Source of the DNA: Tectiglobus sp965247245
GTDB taxonomy: Bacteria; Pseudomonadota; Alphaproteobacteria; Rhizobiales; Hyphomicrobiaceae
Length of the DNA stretch: 64,000 nucleotides
NCBI GenBank assembly: GCA_965247245.1
Contig: CBDFGV010000003.1
Span: 248,001 to 312,000 of the forward strand
Direction of reading: 5' to 3'
Below, one piece after another: positions 9,367 to 17,629 of the stretch. The position numbers and the translations under genes were made by a program. Below the pieces are notes generated by a model that saw only the letters and a list, made by a program, of their open reading frames with translations, did not search any database and was not told the origin of the DNA. How positions within the stretch are numbered: the stretch's first letter is position 1; every line of letters begins with the position of its first letter.

Positions 9367-10470
9367 ATGCTGAAGATCGAGCCCAGACCGCAAGCGTCGC
9401 ATACGATGCAAATCGCGTCTCCCCTCTTGGCCGTCATTCTTACAGTTTTGAGCGGGTTCATTCTGTTCGCTGCCCTCGACAAAGACCCTATCCGGGCGAT
9501 GCTGCTGATCTTTATCGAGCCGCTGACCTCTGTCTATTCGGTAACCGAGCTGCTCATCAAGGCGTCTCCATTGATGCTTATCGCAAGCGGATTGGCACTT
9601 TGTTTTCGTGCCGGCGTTTGGAACATCGGTGCCGAAGGCCAGTTCAGTATGGGTGCTCTCGCTGGCGGAGCTGTCGCCCTCGCACTCTACGAGGTTGAAG
9701 GCCTGTGGGTTCTACCAGTCGTGTGTCTTGCTGGGGCCTTGGGCGGACTGGCCTGGGCGAGCATCCCGGCGCTACTACGCACGCGATTTCACACTAATGA
9801 GATCCTTGTCAGTCTGATGCTGGTCTACGTGGCGAACTTATTGCTGAGTTATCTCGTACACGGTCCTCTGCGCGACCCAGATGGGCAGAACTTTCCGGAA
9901 AGCCGACTGTTCCATGACTCAGCGGTGCTCCCGATTCTGGTTGAGAACACACGGCTACACGTTGGAATACTCATTTCACTTTTTGCCGCCGTTGTGGCCT
10001 GGGTGATCCTGCATCGCCATCGACTTGGGTTTGAAATCCGCGTGCTCGGGCAATCGCCACGCGCTGCCCGTTTCGCAGGGTTCTCAGAAACGCGGATCGT
10101 TTGGTTCTGTCTCTTGATATCCGGCGCTCTCGCAGGCCTTGCCGGTGTCTTCGAGGCAACCGGACCCGTCGGTCAACTCGTTCCGGCACTTCCGGTTGGC
10201 TATGGCTTTACCGCCATCATTGTCGCATTCCTCGGGCGCCTCTCACCGATCGGTGTGGTGCTGGCAGCACTCTTGCTTGCCCTCACCTACATCGGTGGCG
10301 AGACCGCACAGATCGCGATGAACCTACCCAGTGCAACAACACAGGTCTTTCAAGGCTTGCTGCTGTTCTATCTCCTGGCAGCCGATCTTTTGATCAAGTA
10401 CCGCCTTCGCTGGCAGAGCGGCACGACCGGGCATACAGACCAGACACCGCAGCAGCCGGTGGAGGGGTAG
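9367..10470 (+). CDS. BMP-family ABC transporter permease 1
   Basis: Integral membrane subunit (367 aa) of the nucleoside-type importer, of the BPD_transp_2 (YufP-like) family. About nine hydrophobic segments are visible. The conserved segment RAGVWNIGAEGQFSMGALAGG marks this family, and LGFEIRVLGQSPRAARFAGF is the cytoplasmic loop that couples to the ATPase. It begins immediately after the ATPase stop codon and is followed four bases later by the second permease. Confidence 0.92.
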   Translation: MLKIEPRPQASHTMQIASPLLAVILTVLSGFILFAALDKDPIRAMLLIFIEPLTSVYSVTELLIKASPLMLIASGLALCFRAGVWNIGAEGQFSMGALAGGAVALALYEVEGLWVLPVVCLAGALGGLAWASIPALLRTRFHTNEILVSLMLVYVANLLLSYLVHGPLRDPDGQNFPESRLFHDSAVLPILVENTRLHVGILISLFAAVVAWVILHRHRLGFEIRVLGQSPRAARFAGFSETRIVWFCLLISGALAGLAGVFEATGPVGQLVPALPVGYGFTAIIVAFLGRLSPIGVVLAALLLALTYIGGETAQIAMNLPSATTQVFQGLLLFYLLAADLLIKYRLRWQSGTTGHTDQTPQQPVEG

Positions 10471-10474
10471 GCCC

Positions 10475-11395
10475 ATGGAACTCGTGGTCAACATTGCCGT
10501 AGGCGTCATCATCGCCGCCACACCTCTCATTCTGGCTGCTATTGGTGAGCTTGTAACGGAGCGTGCCGGTGTCCTGAACCTTGGCGTCGAAGGCATGATG
10601 ATCATCGGTGCGTTGGTCGGATTTGCCGTCACATTCCTCACAGGCAATCCCTGGATCGGTATGATTGCGGCCATCTTGGCCGGGATGTCGCTGTCGATGA
10701 TCTTTGCCGTGTTGACCCAAACGCTATTGGCCAATCAGATTGCCAGTGGCTTGGCGCTCACTATCTTTGGACTCGGCCTGACCGCCCTCATAGGTCAAGG
10801 CTACACTGGCAAGTCGATTACTCCGGTACCGCAACTTGACATCCCATTGTTGAGCGATCTGCCGATCGTCGGGAAGCTCATCTTTAGCCATGATCCGATC
10901 GTCTACGTGTCGATTGCTTTGGTCGTTGCCGTGAAATGGTACCTGAACCAAACCAGAAGCGGGCTGGTCCTGCGCGCGGTGGGTGAGAACCATGAAGCAG
11001 CGCACGCTATTGGTCACAGCGTTCTGGCCTATCGCTATGGGGCGATCGCGTTCGGTGGCGCCTGCGCTGGACTGGCCGGTGCGTACCTCTCAGTTGTGCA
11101 GACCCAGATATGGGTTGAAGCGATGACAGCCGGCCGTGGCTGGATCGCTCTGGCCCTCGTTGTGTTTGCCGCCTGGCAACCTTACCGGGCGCTCCTTGGC
11201 GCATATCTTTTTGGTGGCATAACCATTATACAACTGCACGGACAGGCTCTCGGACTAGAGGTTGAACCGCAGCTACTGGCTATGCTGCCTTACCTGGCAA
11301 CAATTCTGGTTTTAGTCCTGATTTCCCAGAATAGACTGCGTGCGAACACCAGCGCACCCGGCAGTCTCGGTAAGACGTTTTACGCATCGAGTTGA
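10475..11395 (+). CDS. BMP-family ABC transporter permease 2
   Basis: Second permease (306 aa, YufQ-like, BPD_transp_2 family). The motif ERAGVLNLGVEGMMIIGALVG is characteristic of this partner, and LVLRAVGENHEAAHAIGHSV is the coupling loop. The protein is hydrophobic throughout with about eight membrane segments. It would form a heterodimer with the upstream permease. Four bases separate it from that gene, and the binding-protein gene follows after 28 bp. Confidence 0.92.
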   Translation: MELVVNIAVGVIIAATPLILAAIGELVTERAGVLNLGVEGMMIIGALVGFAVTFLTGNPWIGMIAAILAGMSLSMIFAVLTQTLLANQIASGLALTIFGLGLTALIGQGYTGKSITPVPQLDIPLLSDLPIVGKLIFSHDPIVYVSIALVVAVKWYLNQTRSGLVLRAVGENHEAAHAIGHSVLAYRYGAIAFGGACAGLAGAYLSVVQTQIWVEAMTAGRGWIALALVVFAAWQPYRALLGAYLFGGITIIQLHGQALGLEVEPQLLAMLPYLATILVLVLISQNRLRANTSAPGSLGKTFYASS

Positions 11396-11423
11396 TGCGA
11401 TTGAGCAAGAAGGAAGCAAGGTG

Positions 11424-12512
11424 ATGAAATTTGCGGCAACACTGGCGCGGGGGGTGGCTTCGGCGATAGCTGCTCTTGCGATTGTCTTCGGCGCATCAGC
11501 AATCGCTGCCGACAAAACTAAAGTCGGTTTTGTCTACGTTGGTCCGATTGGCGACCATGGCTGGTCTTATCAACACAATGCCGGTCGTGTGGCTGTCGAA
11601 AAGGAGTTCGGTGACAAGGTCGAAACGACTTTCGTCGAGAAGGTATCCGAGGGACCGGACGCAGAACGAGTCATCCGCCAGCTTGCAGCCCAAGGCCACG
11701 ACATCATCTTCACGACGTCCTTTGGTTTCATGAACCCGACCCTTAAAGTCGCCAAGCAGTTTCCGAAAGTTCGGTTTGAGCATGCAACGGGCTTCAAGCG
11801 CGGCAAGAACATCTCGACCTACAACATCCGCTTCTATGAGGCGCGCTACGTCAATGGCATCGTTGCGGGCAAGATGACGAAGTCCAACACGATAGGCTAC
11901 ATCGCGTCATTCCCGATTCCTGAAGTTGTGATGGGGATCAACGCAGCTTATCTCGGTGCGAAGTCTGTCAATCCCAACGTCAAGTTCAAGATCATCTGGG
12001 TGAGCACTTGGTTTGATCCGGCGAAGGAAGGCGCAGCCGCGAAGGCGCTGATCGACCAGGGCGCTGACGTTCTCTTCCAGCACACCGACTCTGCGACGGC
12101 GATGAAACTAGCTGAAGAGAAGGGCATCTATGCCGTTGGTCAGTCTTCCAACATGGCAGAGTTTGGGCCCAAAGCCCAACTGACAGCATCGATCAACAAC
12201 TGGGCGCCCTACTATGTGGCACGCGTGAAGGCGGCGATGAACGGTGACTGGAAGTCCATCGATACATGGGGTGGCTTCAAGTCCGGCATGTTGGCGCTCG
12301 CACCTTGGGGCAAGGCTGTGCCTGCTGACGTCGTGAAGCTGGCTGAAACCACACGTGATCAGATCGCGGCCGGCAAGCTTCATCCCTTCACTGGCCCCTT
12401 GAAGAAGCAGGACGGCACTGAGTTTCTGAAAGCGGGTGAGGTGATTGCTGACAAAGACCTGGCCGGTATGAATTTCTACGTCGAAGGCCTGGAAGGCAAG
12501 CTCGCCAAATAG
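11424..12512 (+). CDS. BMP-family substrate-binding protein of ABC transporter
   Basis: Periplasmic binding protein (362 aa) of the Med/BMP (PnrA-like) family, which binds purine nucleosides in characterised members. The start at ATG 11424 is preceded by a purine-rich AAGGAAGCAAG site and gives a clean signal peptide ending near ASAIAAD, without a lipobox cysteine. An in-frame start at 11340 would add 28 residues overlapping the permease gene and is unlikely. Recognisable family segments are VGFVYVGPIGDHGWSYQHN and DVLFQHTDS. It is the last gene of the operon, followed by a hairpin terminator. Confidence 0.92.
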   Translation: MKFAATLARGVASAIAALAIVFGASAIAADKTKVGFVYVGPIGDHGWSYQHNAGRVAVEKEFGDKVETTFVEKVSEGPDAERVIRQLAAQGHDIIFTTSFGFMNPTLKVAKQFPKVRFEHATGFKRGKNISTYNIRFYEARYVNGIVAGKMTKSNTIGYIASFPIPEVVMGINAAYLGAKSVNPNVKFKIIWVSTWFDPAKEGAAAKALIDQGADVLFQHTDSATAMKLAEEKGIYAVGQSSNMAEFGPKAQLTASINNWAPYYVARVKAAMNGDWKSIDTWGGFKSGMLALAPWGKAVPADVVKLAETTRDQIAAGKLHPFTGPLKKQDGTEFLKAGEVIADKDLAGMNFYVEGLEGKLAK

Positions 12513-12525
12513 AACAAAGTTATCC

Positions 12526-12553
12526 GAGCCGCGGCCGTTGCTGGTCGCGGCTC
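12526..12553 (+). terminator. Terminator of ABC importer operon
   Basis: A perfect 8-bp inverted repeat, GAGCCGCG and CGCGGCTC, with a 12-nt loop lies 13 bases after the binding-protein stop codon. The T-run after it is weak. It is also just downstream of the convergent CAP gene and could act on both strands. Confidence 0.6.
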
Positions 12554-12571
12554 ATGTCCTGCCTAGATCGC

Positions 12572-13288
12572 CTATCTGAGCTTGGGTTTGTGGATGACAC
12601 GGACGCCGGCTGATGAGGCCTTCAAAACAAAGACATCGCCATCGCGCGTTTCGAACATCTGATCTGTTTTCTGCCGTTTGCCAGGAACACTGATGCTGTG
12701 GAACTTGAGCAGCGCTGGTTGGCATGATGTGTGCGTTGCGATAACACGCTTCGGCAATTCACCTTTGCGGCCATCAAAAGAATAGAGCATCGGTGCCGGT
12801 GATCGGTTTTCAATGCGAAAGCTATACTTCAATGCCGCCGGTCTTCCGAACAATTGCACTGACAGATAGCGATGCTCGCTTGGTGCCTTTGCGACACCGA
12901 CACCAATCTCAGTCACATGTTTGCGCAACATGTTCTTGCGATGGCCAGGTGAGTTTTTCCATCCGGTAATCGCACCTTGGGCCAACTGATTGGAGCGAAA
13001 GCCGCGCGTATCCCCGTTGAGCGCAAGGTTTTCCGCGGTGATGCAGTACTTGTAGCCGGCCGCCTTGATCCGCTGACTATGGCTGCGCCCATCGGCAGTA
13101 TGTGAGAACTTGCCAGTGCGCGCGAGGTAGCGCGCGTAAGCCTTGGCCGCTTGGTCAAGCAGAGGATTTCGGCGAAGAGCAGCAAGTTGATTGGCGCGAC
13201 GAAAATCATTCGTCTTTTGAACAATAGCAATCTCAACAGCCGGCAAGTCTGGCGTCATTGCAGCAAACTCATATTGCCGAATCTCCAT
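12572..13288 (-). CDS. CAP-domain (SCP/PR1-like) protein
   Basis: A CAP-superfamily protein of 238 aa. The domain spans about residues 18-150: ARYLARTGKFSHTADG with the first His, TAENLALNG, GWKNSPGHRKNML with the second conserved His, and EIGVGVAKA. The C-terminal 85 residues are not recognised. Bacterial CAP proteins are normally exported, yet no signal peptide precedes the domain at either candidate start (13288 or the ATG at 13258); the export signal may be lost or the protein may be cytoplasmic. It follows the M15-like peptidase gene in the same orientation. Confidence 0.8.
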   Translation of the reverse strand: MEIRQYEFAAMTPDLPAVEIAIVQKTNDFRRANQLAALRRNPLLDQAAKAYARYLARTGKFSHTADGRSHSQRIKAAGYKYCITAENLALNGDTRGFRSNQLAQGAITGWKNSPGHRKNMLRKHVTEIGVGVAKAPSEHRYLSVQLFGRPAALKYSFRIENRSPAPMLYSFDGRKGELPKRVIATHTSCQPALLKFHSISVPGKRQKTDQMFETRDGDVFVLKASSAGVRVIHKPKLR

Positions 13289-13449
13289 GCCTCTTCAGAT
13301 CATCAAAACCTAACATTTCGACCTGGATAAGTCGCGTCAGAGCGTGGAACTGGAGGCTATGGGCTCAACTTCGCGATCAAAAAGTAACAGTCTTCGCGAC
13401 CCAAACCAGTTGGGCAAAGTCGAGCCCAAATGGTTTGCGATCGTGTGAT

Positions 13450-14076
13450 CTATTGTGCGCTGACATTGTCGCGATTGTTGGCAAACCGGTTCGCGAGTGT
13501 TCTGCGAGGTTGTCTCGTGACAACCGTCTTGCGCAATGCACGGTTCCCTGCCGTTCGGCGAACCGTACGACGCGTGCTCTTGCGCGTGGCAACACGTCGT
13601 TGCCTCTTCCTGTATGTGGCTTTCCGCGAGCCCCGGCGACTGCGTTTGGCATAACGGACGCTGCTGCGTCGGCCGCACTTATGAAACCTGACGCGTGGAC
13701 CATTATCGATATGGATATGGTACATACCGCAACTGTACGTACCAACCCCGCCGAAGTGGTTCTTCTTCAGCCAGTTAGCCACGGCACGGTACTTCCCGCG
13801 AGGCGGAAGAAAGTCCACTGCGCGGCAGGATGCGTGATAGCTGCGTCGTCCGGTGCCTGCAATGCGCGCGCCGCGGCGGAATGTTGAGATCACGCGGATT
13901 GATCCAAATCGCGATCTGAGCTGCGATAATCGCCGCTTTAGGACGCCCGGCAGACATGATGCGCTGTTGCTGGCACGAGCCCGCGCAGCATCTGCTGTGT
14001 ATGTGAATAAGGGAATGGAAGCTGCAGCTAACACCAGAATAGCAACAGCGGCAGCTAGAGAACGCAGGTTATACAT
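13450..14076 (-). CDS. M15-like (YcbK/VanY-type) exported peptidase
   Basis: Likely peptidoglycan-acting zinc peptidase of the M15A group. ATG 14076 is chosen because GGGAG lies nine bases upstream and it starts a good signal peptide (MYNLRSLAAAVAILVLAAAS, cleaved around AARA); an in-frame TTG exists at 14091. Metal-binding residues are visible as SYHASCRAVDF (His and Asp) and the later YHIHIDNG. The 208-aa protein ends in about 70 residues extremely rich in arginine and serine, which may bind anionic wall polymers. The substrate is inferred. Confidence 0.8.
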   Translation of the reverse strand: MYNLRSLAAAVAILVLAAASIPLFTYTADAARARASNSASCLPGVLKRRLSQLRSRFGSIRVISTFRRGARIAGTGRRSYHASCRAVDFLPPRGKYRAVANWLKKNHFGGVGTYSCGMYHIHIDNGPRVRFHKCGRRSSVRYAKRSRRGSRKATYRKRQRRVATRKSTRRTVRRTAGNRALRKTVVTRQPRRTLANRFANNRDNVSAQ

Positions 14077-14387
14077 AACGCATACTCCCAACGAACGAAG
14101 GAGCGGACATAAGGGCTAGCGTAACGGTCAACGCCCGATCATCAGCCTGCCACCCTCCGTTTCATATGATCGGCGGGTGGTAGACCGCCCAGTTGTCAAA
14201 ATCCAGAGTTACGCCTGCGGCAAAAGTGTCGAAAATCGAGAGAGTTATAGTCTTCAGCTAATAGTCACTGTGAGAAAATCGCATTGCAACGGAGCAACTT
14301 GATAGGAACGACGGTGATCTGACTTGTATTGGTGAGAGTTGCTTAAAGACACTTGAGGCGCGCAATTGGGTCGGTTAGGTCAACTCT

Positions 14388-16637
14388 ATGAGTGATAAAC
14401 CGATTCTGCCCGGCGAAGGCCCAATAGAACCCGTTAATCTGCGCGAGGCGTTGGAAGAACGCTACCTTTCGTACGCGCTCTCGACGATCATGCACCGCGC
14501 GTTGCCAGACGTGCGGGACGGCCTCAAGCCGGTCCACCGCCGGATCCTCTACGCCATGCGTGAGTTGCGGCTCAATCCTGATCAGGCCTACAAGAAATGC
14601 GCCAAGATCGTAGGTGAGGTGATGGGTAACTATCACCCGCACGGTGACCAGGCGATTTACGATGCCCTTGTGCGCTTGGCCCAGGACTTTGCTGTCCGTT
14701 ACCCATTGGTCGATGGCCAAGGCAATTTCGGCAACATCGACGGCGATAACGCGGCGGCCATGCGTTATACAGAAAGCCGCATGACGGAGACCGCAACGGC
14801 GTTGCTTGACGGCATTGATCAAGACACCGTCGATTTCCGTGCGACATACGATGCAGCCAATGAAGAGCCGGCCGTATTGCCGGCAGCGTTTCCCAACCTT
14901 CTCGCGAATGGTGCATCAGGTATTGCCGTCGGGATGGCTACAAACATTCCGCCTCACAATGCTGAGGAGCTGTGCAATGCCCTTTTGCATTTGATCAAGC
15001 ATCCTAACGCGACCATAGAGAAACTGATTGAATTCGTTCCCGGTCCGGACTTCCCGACGGGAGGCGTCTTGGTCGAGCCTCGCGAGAACATTCTTGAGGC
15101 CTACAAGACCGGCCGTGGCGGTTTTCGGATTCGTGCCAAGTGGGAGAAAGAAGACACCGGTCGCGGTGGTTACCAGATCGTCGTCACTGAAATTCCCTAT
15201 CAGGTTCAGAAGGCCAAACTGGTTGAAAAGCTAGCCGATCTCATAACCGAAAAACGTTTGCCATTGATCGGCGACGTGCGCGACGAGAGTGCAGAAGAAA
15301 TCCGCCTGGTCATCGAACCAAAGTCACGCTCGGTCGACCCGACCGTCATGATGGAGAGTCTATTCAAGCTATCGGAGTTGGAAATCCGCTTCGGCTTGAA
15401 CATGAACGTGCTGTCCAATGGCCAGATACCAAACGTTCTCTCGCTGCGCGATGTCCTCAAGCAGTGGCTGGATCATCGCATCGAGGTTTTGACACGGCGA
15501 TCTGAATTTCGTCTCGGCAAGATCGAGCATCGTCTCGAAGTGCTCGATGGTTATCTCATCGCCTTCCTCAATATCGATGAGGTCATCCGCATCATTCGGT
15601 TCGAAGACGAGCCGAAGCAGCAATTGATGACAACGTTCAAGCTCTCCGATGTGCAGGCTGAAGCCATATTGAACTTGCGCTTGCGTGCGCTGTCGAAGCT
15701 TGAGGAGATGGAGATTCGTGCGGAGCACGACCGCCTCAGTGAAGAGAAGCGCCAGCTGTTGGAGCTGCTTGCCTCGGATCAATTGAAGTGGGCCAAGGTC
15801 TCCGAAGAAATTCGCGATGTGCGGGAAAAGTATTCGAAGAAGACAGACATAGGCCGCCGCCGCACTGAATTTTCTCAAGCGCCTGAGATCGAAATTGATC
15901 TTGAACAGGCGATGATCGAGAAAGAACCGATTACGATCATTCTCTCAGAGAAGGGCTGGATCCGCGCACTGAAGGGCCACCAAGACGATCTTTCGCGCCT
16001 GGATTTCAAGCAGGGTGACGAATTGAAGGCTGCCGTCAAGGCCTACACCACGGATCGCATTCTGGTTTACGCAACGAACGGGCGCTTCTTCACGTTGGCG
16101 GGTGATCAGCTCCCTGGCGGCCGTGGGCATGGCGAACCAGTCCGTCTGATGGTCGACATCGAAGAGAACCATGACATCGTTGATGTCTTCGTGCACCAGC
16201 CGGGCCGTAAGCTGCTCGTCGCATCAACGGCAGGCTACGGTTTCGTTGTTCCCGAAGATGAGATTGTTGCCTCGACCCGCAAGGGCAAACAGGTGTTGAA
16301 TGTCAGTGACCCTGATGAAGCAAAGGCGGTCGTTCCCGTCGAAGGCGATATGGTCGCTGTGGTGGGCGAGAACCGCAAGCTGCTTGTCTTCACGCTAGGC
16401 GAAGTCAATGAAATGACCCGGGGCAAGGGTGTCATTCTACAGCGCCTCAAAGGCACGGCCCTCTCGGACGTTCGCGTATTCAGTGGCACGGAGGGGCTAA
16501 CTTGGCTGGACTCCGCGGGACGGACATACACGTTGTCATTGGAAGATCTCGAGCAGTGGTATGGTCTGCGCGCGCAGGCGGGCAAGATTGTACCTAAAGG
16601 TTTCCCTCGGTCGAATAGATTTGGCCCGGCCTTCTAG
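14388..16637 (+). CDS. parC: DNA topoisomerase IV subunit A
   Basis: Breakage-reunion subunit of topoisomerase IV, which decatenates daughter chromosomes. The 749-aa protein contains the catalytic tyrosine at Y127 (AAMRYTESRM), the winged-helix HPHGDQAIYDALV region and the C-terminal beta-pinwheel repeats. It is called parC rather than gyrA because of the ParC-type N-terminus and the lack of a GyrA-box such as QRRGGKG. The quinolone-determining position equivalent to E. coli ParC Ser80 is glutamine (Q88). It converges with bpt and is probably transcribed from the 296-bp gap upstream, which shows no gene. Confidence 0.94.
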   Translation: MSDKPILPGEGPIEPVNLREALEERYLSYALSTIMHRALPDVRDGLKPVHRRILYAMRELRLNPDQAYKKCAKIVGEVMGNYHPHGDQAIYDALVRLAQDFAVRYPLVDGQGNFGNIDGDNAAAMRYTESRMTETATALLDGIDQDTVDFRATYDAANEEPAVLPAAFPNLLANGASGIAVGMATNIPPHNAEELCNALLHLIKHPNATIEKLIEFVPGPDFPTGGVLVEPRENILEAYKTGRGGFRIRAKWEKEDTGRGGYQIVVTEIPYQVQKAKLVEKLADLITEKRLPLIGDVRDESAEEIRLVIEPKSRSVDPTVMMESLFKLSELEIRFGLNMNVLSNGQIPNVLSLRDVLKQWLDHRIEVLTRRSEFRLGKIEHRLEVLDGYLIAFLNIDEVIRIIRFEDEPKQQLMTTFKLSDVQAEAILNLRLRALSKLEEMEIRAEHDRLSEEKRQLLELLASDQLKWAKVSEEIRDVREKYSKKTDIGRRRTEFSQAPEIEIDLEQAMIEKEPITIILSEKGWIRALKGHQDDLSRLDFKQGDELKAAVKAYTTDRILVYATNGRFFTLAGDQLPGGRGHGEPVRLMVDIEENHDIVDVFVHQPGRKLLVASTAGYGFVVPEDEIVASTRKGKQVLNVSDPDEAKAVVPVEGDMVAVVGENRKLLVFTLGEVNEMTRGKGVILQRLKGTALSDVRVFSGTEGLTWLDSAGRTYTLSLEDLEQWYGLRAQAGKIVPKGFPRSNRFGPAF

Positions 16638-16638
16638 C

Positions 16639-16679
16639 ATGCGGTGAGGGGTGATCGGATTGCCATGGGCGCCGCATGT
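16639..16679. terminator. Bidirectional terminator between parC and bpt
   Basis: A 9-bp stem (CATGCGGTG with CGCCGCATG, one G-T pair) starts at the parC stop codon and ends before the convergent bpt gene, so it could stop transcription from both sides. Confidence 0.5.
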
Positions 16680-16706
16680 TAGGCGCTCATCGGCCGTAGG
16701 CGGCTA

Positions 16707-17456
16707 TCACTTTACAAAGCGTTCCCAGCCATTGGGGCCAAGATGTTCCTGAGGATGGAATTTGGTCTTGTAGCTCATTTTGCGCGAGCCATCGATCCAG
16801 TAGCCGAGATAGAGATAAGGTAACCCAAGGCGGCGAACATGCTCGATATGTTCGAGGATCATGTAGGTGCCAAGGCTGCGATCGGCCCGTTCGACATCGT
16901 AAAAGCTGTAGACCATTGAGACGCCATTGGAGAGGCGATCGCATAGTGCCGTGGCAATCAGTGGCCACTCTTCACTCTTGCTATCGAGCGCGTTTGCCGG
17001 TCGTTTGCGATACTCGGTAATGACAGTCTCAACAATTGAGTCTTCGACCATCATCGCATAGTCCAACACCGTCATGTCAGCCATGCCGCCGTCACCGTGG
17101 CGCGAGTCGATATAGTCGCGAAACAATCGATACTGTTCTGCCGTTGGGCGCGCCGGCATGCGCTTCACGGAAACGTCAGAGTTCCGCTTGAGGATGCGCT
17201 TCTGGCTTTTCGTGAATTCAATCTGGTCGACAAGGACACGCACTGAGACGCACGCCTGGCAACCTTCGCAGTAAGGCATGTAGGCGATGTTTTGACTGCG
17301 ACGGAAACCGCCCTTGAGCAGGTTGTCGATCAGGGCTGGTGGTTTATCATGCGTGAGGTGTGTGAACAGTTTGCGCTCTAGGCGACCTTCAAGGTACGGA
17401 CACGGCTGGGCAGAGGTAACGTAGAACTCTGGGAAGTTCTTCTGCTGCTCGGTCAT
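16707..17456 (-). CDS. bpt: Aspartate/glutamate leucyltransferase (Bpt)
   Basis: Transfers leucine to N-terminal Asp or Glu and so feeds proteins into the N-end-rule (ClpS/ClpAP) pathway. The 249-aa protein begins MTEQQKNFPEFYVTSAQPCPYLEG, has the cysteine cluster YMPYCEGCQACVSVRV at about residues 58-73, and the C-terminal acyltransferase (GNAT-like) segment PYLYLGYWIDGSRKMSYK. These are features of the bacterial Bpt branch of the Ate1 family. Confidence 0.92.
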   Translation of the reverse strand: MTEQQKNFPEFYVTSAQPCPYLEGRLERKLFTHLTHDKPPALIDNLLKGGFRRSQNIAYMPYCEGCQACVSVRVLVDQIEFTKSQKRILKRNSDVSVKRMPARPTAEQYRLFRDYIDSRHGDGGMADMTVLDYAMMVEDSIVETVITEYRKRPANALDSKSEEWPLIATALCDRLSNGVSMVYSFYDVERADRSLGTYMILEHIEHVRRLGLPYLYLGYWIDGSRKMSYKTKFHPQEHLGPNGWERFVK

Positions 17457-17629
17457 TCTTTTCCCGTACCGTCATAACACCTGTCGCCCTGTCGGCAATA
17501 CGCTCCGACTTTAGGGCTAGTCATTCAAGCTGATCAAGCTTCACTTCAGTCGTTTTATGCGACTCTTAGGTCAATCGGCAACACGCGATCTGCCGTTGTG
17601 TCAACAACCTATGAGCAGCTGCTTCGATA

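Noticed and set aside
13258..13887. 209-aa open frame on the plus strand
   Set aside because: Overlaps the CAP and M15-like genes in antisense; Cys/Arg-rich composition typical of a shadow frame.
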